From assembly GCA_013180625.2 (NCBI GenBank), contig SNVD02012289.1, forward strand, positions 372,001-436,000: a stretch of 64,000 nt of DNA, in the 5' to 3' direction. The DNA is from Boswellia sacra. Taxonomy: Eukaryota; Streptophyta; Magnoliopsida; Sapindales; Burseraceae. Shown piece after piece: positions 1 to 10,430 of this stretch. Every line of letters starts with the position of its first letter. Within the stretch, counting starts at the first letter, position 1. The translations under genes and the position numbers were made by a program. The notes beneath the pieces are model-generated. The model saw nothing but the letters and a program-made list of their open reading frames with translations, ran no database searches and had not been told where the DNA came from.

Positions 1-1825
1 ATGAGAGGCTGTTGCCAAGCTAAAATCTGACAAAGCTGCCAAAGAGGTGATAGGTGAGGCTGTTGCTGAAGTTACGAAAGCAAAGGAGAATCTGGAAAAA
101 GTGGAGGAGTGGTCCAAGCTTAGACCGGGAATTCCTCAGCAGGATGGAAAGATTGATTATGCAGAAGACTTCTTTGCCCGTCAAGAATTTTTGACTGTTT
201 CTGGCCAACTCCAGGTTGAAACTTATGCAGGTGCTATTAGCAGCGTTTACATATATGGGCCAACTTTTCGAGCTGAACAATCCCATACTTCCAGGCATTT
301 GGCAGAATTTTAGATGGTGGAATCTAAAATAGCTTTCGCAGATCTTAAGGTATGTTAGAGACTTGAGAATGCTTGATGTTATGTTAGGTGTTTGAGAAGC
401 TTTGAAGTTTTGGTAGTATTCTTGGTCATTAATTCAAATGAGAGCTAGTTTTACGCTTTCAAAACTACTTGGGATTTAATTAAATTCCTAAGAAGGTGGC
501 CGTAAGGATGGCACCATTAATCTCTTAGTTAAAACAATAGACTTAAGCACTTAACCCAAACCCTTGGAGTTCTTTATATGAAAAATTTTAGTCCTACTCT
601 AATCAGATTATCTAATATGAACTGCTATTCGTTGACCTATATGTGCATGTATTTATGGTCACAATACTGTGCTTAAGTGGATCTGTTTACTATCAGCCTT
701 ACCTAGCAGACCCATTTTCATTTTTACGTGTTTGAGTTGAAAAGAGGATTATGAGTTGTGAAGCCTAAAATTATTGAAGCTTGTTTCATTTTCTTTTTAA
801 CTGACACATAATCGTGACAGATTACTTGTTGGATAGTTGGGATAATTGAAGATGCACTAGAAAAATGATTGAGAAAATGAATCAAAGTTTGATAGGATGT
901 AGATATCCAGTTCTTCATATCTTTTAAGGTTAAAGACCAGATGTAGAAAGATCACATCTATGACTTCCATTAAATTAAATTGAGAATAGTATTTCCAAAA
1001 ATAATGGGATTGAAGATAACTGTGTCTATGTTTTAAACTGTGACTATGTGATCTATGCAGAGATTAGTCTATCTTTTACTTGAATTGCCAATTTTTGATT
1101 CTATGGATTGGTAGCCATCTGTTTTTCTATCTCTGAAGTACATCTACGGTGATGATCTGAAACAACTATCTTATATTTGTAGGATGATATGAACTGCGCG
1201 GAGGCATATGTAAAATTTTTGTGTCAGTGGTTACTCAACAAATGCCTTGATGATATGGAATTTATGGCTAAAAATTATGATAAAAGTTGCATCGATCGCC
1301 TAAGAATGGTTTCTTCAACTCCCTTTGAGCGCATATCATACACAGAGGCAGTGGAACTATTGGAGGCTACTGTGAAAGCGGAGAAAAAGTTTGAGAATAA
1401 AGTGGAGTGGTGAATTGATTTAGCGTCTGAGCATGAAAGGTATATAAATTATGCTTATATTCTGTAAACTTTTAAATGTGGTATTTATGCCTTGGTTTTC
1501 CTTATATTGCAGATACTTAACAGAGGTTATATTTCAAAAGCCTGTTATTGTGTATAACTACCCTAAAGGAATCAAAGCATTTTACATGAGGGTGAATGAT
1601 GACTCAAAGACTGTGGCTGCTATGGATGTCCTTGTACCAAAGGTAAGCTGTTTCCTAGAAACTTCTTAACAATGCATATCTTATGATTCATTCTAATATT
1701 TCACTTTTCTGATGTTTTGGAGATTCTGTTGGGGATATATTTCATACTGCTTTTCTTATATTCTAGGCGGGAGAGTTAATTGGGGGAAGCTAGAGGGAAG
1801 AACGTTATGATATTATCAAGAGCAG
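1..1825 (+). pseudogene. SYNC1: Decayed cytosolic asparaginyl-tRNA synthetase (class II), 5' part outside window
   Basis: Intact relatives charge tRNA-Asn with asparagine in the cytosol. Four exon-like blocks keep good splice sites and phase: about 5-349, 1183-1439, 1513-1642 and 1767-1825. They encode the linker with the lysine-rich start ([11 protein letters not shown]), the motif-2 region (FGPTFRAE-like [19 protein letters not shown]), then [53 protein letters not shown] and VPKAGELIGGS/REERYDII. Stops interrupt the frame at 2-4 (where relatives appear to have Gly), 311-313 (Trp expected), 1411-1413 (Gly expected) and 1791-1793 (Gln expected). The last exon of the family, with GLGFERM and the ADL end, was not found downstream. 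Retained introns mean this is a duplicated, not a retro-copied, pseudogene. The family call is very secure; the call of pseudogene rests on four independent lesions. Confidence 0.9.
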
Positions 1826-2419
1826 GTATGAGAAATGATGTGTTTGTTGGTACAGTACTTGTTTACTTCACAATGCATATGCTACTTATTTTCCTTCTTG
1901 TTTTGTTCTTCAATTACCAAGCCATAAATATTTATTGTGTTAGTAAACTAAGTCTAGTTAATTTAACTTTAGTTATTTTGCATGAACCAAATTCAGCCAT
2001 CTCACGTACATTGAAGTGTAACAGAGGAGCCATCTGCCAGTAAAATTTTTTGTAAGCTCTTTTGAATGTCTGGTCCGCCTTTGACTTGCATCCATCTTTG
2101 TACATTAGTGAACTACAAGCCTAGTTTCTTATCAAGAAAACATTTTTTTTAGTTTTTGTTCCCCCAAGTGTTATTATTTTATGCTTTTGTGGATGTCTAA
2201 CTTGTGTTCCTTTTGCAATATAAGCAAAAGAAATAACCTCCATTTTGCGTGCGTGTGTGTGTGCGTGTAAGATAGGCCTTGGAGAAAGCTGTTGGAGATA
2301 CAAGTCCCAATTCTGTAAGAGATAGAGCCAATCATTAAAAAGGTAAGTGGTGAAAATCCTTGATAAAATTGTTTTGAGAATGGTACACGATCTTATGTCT
2401 TCCATTTGATTCTTGGTCC

Positions 2420-3240
2420 TCAGATTGCAACCTTACAAGCTCCTGGAAGGTATTTCTTGAAACCAAGAGTGGAGTTCGACAGGTTCAAGAAACCTTCTTC
2501 TGAAAGTGGAAGGTATCTGTCACTTTTATATGATGACAATGTGCTTGTTATCGTCTCTCTTGTTTCAATATTATCACTATGTTTTTTCTACTTTCTGATC
2601 TTATATTCAAGCTGGGGCATTGATTTGGTGTTTGCGTTCATACATGTTTTTTAGATGTTAACTATTTGTCAGTGAAGCAATGAACGAAACTGGATTAGAG
2701 GATCCCACTACTGAACACATAAAGTGGTATTCAATGGTATTAAAGAGCGATTTTATTACATTTAAAATCAGGTACATGTCATTGTGTTGATTTGGGCACC
2801 AAAGTTCCTATTTTGCTTTCTCTTTTCACTTGATAGTACTTGTATACTTAGAAATATATGTGATTTTCATAATTAATGAAACCTAAGGATTTGCTACTAA
2901 AACTTTATTCGCCAAAGCAGACTTATGTAAGCAGCTTCATTGAAATCAAGAGATTATGCTATTGAAATATGGACATGTGCTTGAAAATTTAATTCATGAA
3001 ATACTTTTTTCACAGATTAGGAGCGGTTGCCTTAGTTGAAGTGGTTTTTAATTTTAGCCCAAAACAAAAACCTAGATTCTAGGGTTCCAAAGCAAGCAGT
3101 CAAATGTCAAAAACAAGACCATAGGGATGAAGGCCCATCAAATTCTCAATATTTGGCCACATCATCAGACAGCGACACAGCAGTTCCAAATGGAAAGAAG
3201 AAGGCTACTGGTAGCAGAATGAAAAGGCTTAAGAAGAAGT
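2420..3240 (+). pseudogene. Unrecognised exon-like chain, probably a broken gene fragment
   Basis: I do not recognise this. Three blocks with proper borders join in phase: about 2424-2519 (IATLQAPGRYFLKPRVEFDR), 2672-2771 (EAMNETGLEDPTTEHIKWYS and FITFKIR) and 3017-3082 (LGAVALVEVVFNFSPKQKP), where the frame stops at TAG 3080-3082. From there a different frame stays open to a GT at about 3240 and reads like a basic nuclear protein (SSDSDTAVPNGKKKATGSRM, then MKRLKKK), so a frameshift near 3040-3080 would explain both. It sits in the position where the last exon of the adjacent synthetase should be, but resembles no synthetase motif. It may be the tail of another decayed gene. Protein-like composition and splice phase are seen; function is unknown. 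Confidence 0.35.
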
Positions 3241-3739
3241 ACTTCTGTTTCTTCCCATTTTAGATGCTCGTTCCATTTCATACGTATAGCATTATGGTGT
3301 TTCTTTTTATATCTTATTGATGGTGACAATATGAACATCTCAACACGTGAATAATGGGTTTAGGTAAAAGAACTGAGGACCCATAAATTGAATATAAAGT
3401 TATGAGTCTTTTGAGTTCTTCTTATGTATTTGTAAGGATAGAAGTCTAGTAATTGGCAAAATCTCTTGTTGTAATGGATACTTTGATTTCTCTGTGTGAA
3501 ATTTGTACTTATAATGTACATAAAGTTTTTGTGTGCCAATTTTATTATTTCAAGTGATTCAGCATCCATTTCATTTAAAATTGCTGTAGAATGTCAACAT
3601 TAGTCCACCACTATGGGTTGTGGGACTTGAGCATGGATTAAAATAGATTAAAATATATTAGAAAAAAATAGATTAAAAAATGGTTACAGCCTAGATTTCA
3701 TAAAAAATAGCAAAAAGGGTTCGGGACTTGAAGTTTTTT

Positions 3740-4016
3740 TTACTACGGGCCTCATGACCACAGTTAATGCAATAAACGTTTTACGGCGGGCTATCAGCCC
3801 GCGGTAAATAATTTTACATAAGATCACGCAATTCTATGGCGGTCATTGTGACTGAGGTAAAACCACTTTTACGGGGGGCCAAAACCGTGATAAAAAATAA
3901 AATTAGTTTTTACGACTCCATTTTATACGGTGGGTTTAAACGGCCGTATGCCCGCCGTAGATGAGCTTTTACCACGGTTTCGGTCCGCCGTAAAAGGCCC
4001 ATTTTCTTGTAGTGAA
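3740..4016. mobile_element. CACTA-like DNA transposon remnant, one terminus visible
   Basis: The right edge reads, on the minus strand, CACTACAAGAAAATGGGCC, the classic terminus of plant CACTA (En/Spm) elements, ending at 4016. Inside it lie several copies in both orientations of a GC-rich subterminal motif around TTTACGGCGGGC / GCCCGCCGTA (near 3780, 3800, 3868, 3927, 3947, 3988). No transposase is encoded. The left terminus was not identified with confidence; a CACTA string at about 3607 lacks the longer match. Confidence 0.55.
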
Positions 4017-4308
4017 TGGTGCAATCTAGATTCTAGTTCACCTGACTATTTTACAAGATTTGTTAAATTAGTAGTCAAAAAATATTTTTTTTTTATTAAA
4101 AGCAAAACATTAAACATCTTTTTGTAATTAGAGAATGTAAAAAAAAAAAAGAAAAAGAAAAAAGTATGTGGTTTTGAATCTTAACATTAATCCTTTATTG
4201 TTGTTGTTGTTGTTTGATAACCAAATGTGAACTGTATAACGAATCAACTTTATTGCTCAATATCTTACTAAAAAGTAATATCATACTTATAAAACTGTAT
4301 ACAAAATT

Positions 4309-4572
4309 AAATAATGCTAGTTTTACAAACTATTATTACAAACTGATGTGTCATAAAGTGATTGAAATAATAAATATGCAAAATATGCTCATTTAATAAA
4401 TAGTGATGATATGTGAACAAATGAGCAATGCCACATCAATTTATATATATGAATTTGTATATAGACTCTACAAAATTTATATATAAAGTTGATTTGACAC
4501 TCATCATTTCACGCTACATCAACTTTGTACACAAAGTTTGTGTATAAACTTTGTAAATATAACATTATTACT
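4309..4572. mobile_element. MITE with imperfect terminal inverted repeats
   Basis: The sequence from 4309 (AATAATGCTAGTTTTACAAA) is repeated in inverted form ending at about 4572 (reverse complement AATAATGTTATATTTACAAA), with similarity continuing about 60 bp inward, including the TGATGTG-type segment. It is AT-rich, about 265 bp and has no coding capacity, as expected for a non-autonomous element. Confidence 0.45.
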
Positions 4573-5406
4573 TATTAAATGCTGATCAAATATTGTTAAA
4601 TAAATAGACAAACAATTAAACTCTCTCAAACTGTCAAATAATACTAAATGTTTATAGGTGAAGTGTATCTATCAAGCTAGGTTTTACATTTGAAAATTAA
4701 GAATAGATTTGATACTTTTGACATCGATCTTGATTGCGCAATAAAAGAAAAAAATGATTAGAATATCAAATCAAATTGTGATTTTCCTAAAATTTTAAAA
4801 ATCTATTGAATTTGAATATTTTATAAAATCTTTATTATTAATTTATGAATAATAGGTTTTGGAGAGTTTTGGGGTTGGATAATTTGATCAAGGAAAAGGT
4901 TTCTAAATTTCATTTGAGTAAATGGTAATCTTCCCACATAATTATATCAAATTTTATCTCAAATACGATATCATTGAAGAGGATATTAAGATTAATTATT
5001 TGAAAGAATGCCGTTACTCCTCTTCAGGGCTTTATGTTTTAATACGACAGTCGACGGATCATCATTATACATTGTGAAGAGCCTATTACGGTAAAACGAC
5101 ATATCGTTTTGTCAAAAAGGTAAGAGTATCTCGTATGAAATACAATCATTTGTTTTGCTTGCAAAAGAAATGTACGACATATTGGTTGTCAATATAATAT
5201 GCATACGACCAACCGTATTTACATATACGACTTTTCGATCTGTAAAAATTTTTTAGTACAATTTTAATTTGAATAAACTCATCGAAGCCATATAGATTAG
5301 CAAATATTTTAGACAAATATCCTGCTGTTATGAAACAACTTCTGCCCTGTCGTTCACTGTAATCACCGAGTTGAAGCCACTTGAGTTAGGGTTTCTGACT
5401 CGAGCA
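4573..5406. other. Intergenic and promoter region of cyclin H
   Basis: AT-rich sequence with no supported gene. It holds the presumed promoter and short leader of the cyclin H gene; the leader just before the ATG is locally less AT-rich (about 5330-5406). No TATA box could be assigned. Confidence 0.4.
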
Positions 5407-8400
5407 ATGTCGGATTTCCGGACGTCCACTCACCGAGCAAAGTGGATTTTCACTCCTCAAGAGCTTGTATGTCTTCTTTGTATTTCAATTACTTATTTGT
5501 AATCATACAAATTTCTGTCTGTTTTTCCAGGAAAATTTAGGAAAAATACTGTTTGGTGGCTACGAAAATCTTGAAAATAATAGAAATTCGATGTTACTAT
5601 TTACTTGTAGTTTTTAGTACCCCATTTGTGTTAATCAAAATGTTTAATACTCCGATTTTCGCGAGAACTTTAATGCACTTTTGGACTTCAAGCAGAAGCT
5701 TCAAGTTATATTTTCCATTTTGTTCTTTTAAATATTTTGAGAAGTATTTTTATTTTTCTTGTATAGGTTGAAAAATACATAGCATCCAATCAAAGAGCAA
5801 TACAAACACTAGAGAAGGTATGGCTGCAGCCTCATTTAATGACTCTTCTCTGTTTGACTGTCCATTCAAGTTTGTGTTTACTTTGGTTTATACTAAATTA
5901 GAAGTATTATTATCCTAATCTTGATGATGGAATGAGAAGCATGAAATTTTTGTTGTCTGCATAGCTAATGTTGTAACTCATCTCTTTTCCTTTTATCTAT
6001 TAAAATGTGGAATGAGCATTCTAGGAAGCTAAAGATACTGTCAATCCTTCTCTGTACGACATGAATTGTTTGATTAAAGGTTTAATATAGCTGGTCAGCA
6101 GTTCAATCAACGACATTACTAGGATTCTAAATTATCTTTACTTTGTTTCTACTATTATTGTGGAATCCTGTCACATTTAATCATTCTCTTCTTACTAGCA
6201 AATTATTGTGTTTTGAAGTATGGAACAACACAAATGGAAGTAGATGTTGATGGCTCATTTTCATACCCAGAACCTCAAATGAATGTAAAAGACAATGGTA
6301 AAATATTTTGTTGTCTTCTCCTATTTTATGTTTTCATTATCTATTTGATCTTCATTCTATATACTGTTTCTTGAAATTTCTGCTATGTGATAGTCAAATC
6401 CTTTTTTGTGCCAGCTGAAAAGCATCGGCCAAAACCGCTCAATATTGAAGAAGAACAGTCGATGCGAGTATTTTATGAAAATAAACTTCGAGAAGTTTGC
6501 AGCGCATTTTACTTTCCTAATAAAATACAGGTTTGTTGTTTTTTCTTTATGTAAATTAACAATAATCTTTGTAGAAATTTTGTAAAAAAAAGAAAATGAA
6601 AAAGGTTATGCTAGTTCTATTAACAGCCTTGTGGGATTGGTTCATTTGCAGGCGACAGCTCTCTTATACTTTAAAAGATTCTACCTGCAATGGTCTGTCA
6701 TGGAACATCACCCAAAAAATATAATGTATGATTCATGTAGATCTATTCTAAGATATTCCTAAAGTTGGCCAATTCTCTTGTGATTTCTATAAGATTTTCT
6801 AAATTGGTGTAGAAATGCATCAGGAAAATATTTGAAATAAATTTTGGACATCAAATCACAAGAAAATTGGTTAACTACGGGGGTTGGTTGGCATGATATA
6901 TTTTTCTGTTTACCCTTCTGTTAATTTATATTTGCACCCTAACTATGTGTTACCTTCTTTATGGGCACAGGTTAACTTGTGTATATGCAGCCTGTAAAAT
7001 AGAAGAAAATCATGTATCAGCGGAGGAGCTTGGTAAGGGCATCTCACAGGATCATCAAATCATTCTCAACTACGAAATGATTGTTTATCAGGCATGGATT
7101 TGAGCTCATACGCCATTGTTATATCCAGTTTTCCTTTCCTTTTGTTGGTTGAAAACATATGTCTTATAATGCAGGGCTTGGAATTTGATCTCATTGTTTA
7201 TGCACCATATCGTCCACTTGAAGGTTTTGTTGATGATATAGAGGTAAGATGGGTTAATGTGCTCTTCGTATAGATTCTTCTCATTCATGTACGAATGAGA
7301 CAATCCTCACAACTGTATTATATTTATTTTTTTGGTCTCATGTAATGCATCTTTCCTTGTCCTCTGAAATTGCAATTGTTAACAATAAAATATGGTTCTC
7401 CAGGAATTCTGCCAGGCAAAGAATGGTGAATTACAAATGCTGAAGGTAAATTCTAGAATTGTTGTCTGTGATCTCAATAGCATGTCGCACACTTATGTTG
7501 GCAACTGCGAGGGGTCAATTTTTGATTCTCTTCTTATTTACTAGCATGTATGCGCATGGGTTATCTTGATGTATTTCAACCAACTTGTCCTCTTCCTGGC
7601 CGTATAATTATCAATCTGATGGATTAATATTTTGTAGGATTTGCATGAAACTGCAAAGTTGGAAGTCGATAAAATGATGCTTACTGATGCACCACTGCTA
7701 TTTCCCCCGGGTCGGGTATTCCTCGTCGTTTATACTCCTTGCATGATATCTCTATCATTCTGATAACCTCTAAACTTTAAAAACTTTGTCACTAATTCTT
7801 CGAAACATATTAGACCTTTCCTGTTCAAGTTGTAAATAATTTTGCAGATTGGATTTTGGATTTAGTTTATACATCAAAGGTTTGTTGTCTAACTTTTACC
7901 AGATCAGAAATGATTTCGGAATTGTACTGGTGTTATTCTACTCCTTTAGGTTTTAGGTAGTAGTTTAATGGCCCATAAGGTAGGAAAAGTTCTCTGGCTG
8001 TTTAATTAATGGCCTAAGGTTAAAAAGATGCCAGAATCATGTACGAAGGGTTTCAGAAGTTGCTGAGAGAGAGAGAGAGAGAGAGAGAGAAGGAGGTTGT
8101 GTATTACATAACAGAGCAGGAAGAAAAAATGTAAGAAATAGCTCCCACTACTATATTTCTGCATGCATGCTATTACATAGCACTTAGGCCTGCGGAACTC
8201 TTACTTCTTTCTAGTTGTTGCCATTTGCCAAATTTCATCCCTCATTTTACATTTTCCCCCTTAAAGTCACGGGTATTTAATTTTAAGTTATTGGATTTGG
8301 ATCTTCATTTGAATACTGTCTTTTCTTCACCGTTTAAACTTAGATTATCTACTGACTTGCAGTTGGCATTGGCTGCTTTGCGCAGTTCAAACAAGGTTCA

Positions 8401-9080
8401 CAGAGTTCTCGACTTTGAGAGGTCCTCAACTGCTTCATGAAGTTCTCTTAGGATTATTTTATTGAATGTTCTCTTTTTTTTCTTTTTTTTTTTTTTTGGG
8501 ACAACATAATTTGTATCATATAACAGGTATATCATATTGGGCTCAATTCTTACGGTTGACCATAAATTTACTCTATTGTGCAGCTACATGAGTAGCATTC
8601 TATCTCGTCGGAATGCTGAACACTCCATTTCAGAGCTTATTGAATCTCTAAATGCCATAGATTATTGGGTACTAATTTATTGTAGTTTATCACAATCTCA
8701 GTATTATTTGGCTTGGTTTTGTGGCAATGCTATATGTGCTTGACTATATTCATGAATCTGATAATGTTAATAACATTTGCAAATGTGGTTTTCTTTTTGT
8801 TGGTTATAAACGCAGGTAATGAAATACAAGTTCCCTTCAGAAAAGGACATGAAGCACATCAATAGGAAACTAAAATCTTGTTGGGGCCATGGCACTAACG
8901 ATGAGTACTGACTATAATACTTCTCCTGCATAAATGTTGACGTTGTATTTCATTACCCTGATGAGCCCTCCAACCCATGCTCTTCTTTGATTGCTTGGCA
9001 GGGGTAAGAAACGGGAAAAGAAATCAAAGCACAAGTCGAAAAGCTCAAATGAAATGCAAAATGGGCCTTCTCTTGCTTAA
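5407..9080 (+). CDS. CYCH1: Cyclin H (CDK-activating kinase / TFIIH subunit)
   Basis: Cyclin H is the regulatory partner of CDKD kinases; with MAT1 it forms the CDK-activating kinase that phosphorylates CDKs and, within TFIIH, the RNA polymerase II tail in the nucleus. The 13 exons are 5407-5466, 5767-5817, 6219-6297, 6415-6530, 6652-6725, 6971-7091, 7175-7243, 7404-7445, 7638-7715, 8363-8421, 8584-8668, 8816-8904 and 9002-9080, giving 333 residues, the usual plant length. The start [20 protein letters not shown] is the conserved N-terminal helix. The first cyclin box includes [16 protein letters not shown] and [15 protein letters not shown]; the second follows [20 protein letters not shown]. 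The tail is basic ([15 protein letters not shown]), a likely nuclear signal. Intron 6 (7092-7174) uses GC instead of GT as donor; intron 10 has a weak GTCCTC donor. No stops or frame breaks, so it looks functional. Confidence 0.95.
8064..8090. repeat. (GA)n microsatellite
   Basis: An uninterrupted GA run lies in the long intron 9 of the cyclin H gene. It is not near a splice site. Confidence 0.85.
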
Positions 9081-10430
9081 TCGTATGTTCTGCCTTCTAG
9101 TCTTGGGTTCTTTTTCAACCTATCTATAATATATTCTTTTATGCAGTTATGTCGGAGCCGCTCAAGCTTAATTTGGCACATTGTATTGCTGAACCCAGAA
9201 CTGAAGAGCTATCTTCTTAGCTTTGATACTGACTTTTTTTTTTTTTTGGGTGAACAGATAATTAGACTTGGCTTTTGTTCTGGCTTGAAAGAGTGATCTT
9301 GCCTTGGGAAGAGTACTTGATTTTTTTACGGATACTTTCAAGATCAAGGTTTTCTGGTGCTATTCTCTGAGAGAAATTTTGGCCATTTTGTCGCTGCACC
9401 ATATCCACATATGCGGAACTCCATACTTAAGTTCTGTGAATATAGTATTTCAGCTTGGTAAATTATCAGATTTAGAAATTTCTTCACTGGAAATGAATCC
9501 TGTCCAGCATGGAGAGTGAACTACAAGTTAATTATGAAGAAATTTGTGACAATTTTTCATTGTTTTATAATTTATTTATGTAAGAGCTAACATCTAATCT
9601 GAGCCACCAGATGCCACAAGCTTTTATTTTGCTGTCAACTTGGGTTGATGCAAGCCTCTCTTCCATTTTAATTTCGTTTTTATTAAGTCTTCTGTTTCTC
9701 TTCAGACCTTTTTCCTTTACTAGCCCAAATTGCTGTTGCTTTTGCTATTTGCTTTTGTTATGCAAGATTGAGGGTTAAGAAGTATAAAAGAGCAATCGCT
9801 TGTTGCGAGAAAACTAGATTAACGGATATTTGATGGTTATAGAGAACCAAAAGGGAACAGAATGGGGCTTGTCATTACTCTAATGCTCCTGCAAAACTGA
9901 TACTTCACTGAGAAATTAAAGCGATATGATTATTGATAATGACGGTCTGATTATGTAATTATAACAATAAGAGGGACCAACGATTCCTTGGCTAGAAGAC
10001 TATATGGCCTATTGGAATTATATTCAACAACCTGTAAATCCCTATAATACAAAATAATAAAGTAGCTAGTGTTCATCTTGAAATATATATATATATATAT
10101 ATATATATATCTTCTATTAATATTTATCTGTTAGATTGATTCAATCATAAGGACAATACACGAATGATTTACTTTATGAATTAATTTAAAATTAGTAGTT
10201 AATATTGGACAGCATAATCGCTCTTTAATAGAAAATAGTTCATTTGAATTTTTACTACATTCGCCATCACCAAGAAATTACTACTTTCCTGCCGCAAAAC
10301 AAAAGGTGAATTTTATTACACTTAAAAGGGGAATTTATAATTTTTTTCAGAATACGACGTCGTTCAAATCTGTATCGCTTGAGAACACAAAACCCAAAAC
10401 CTCCCGGAACAAACTGTGCCCAAAGCTGCA
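9081..10430. other. Intergenic region
   Basis: No supported gene. The first 400-500 bp are probably the cyclin H 3' untranslated region and its continuation. A (TA)n microsatellite lies at about 10085-10110. The last 80 bp before 10431 are richer in C and probably the leader of the next gene. Confidence 0.4.
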
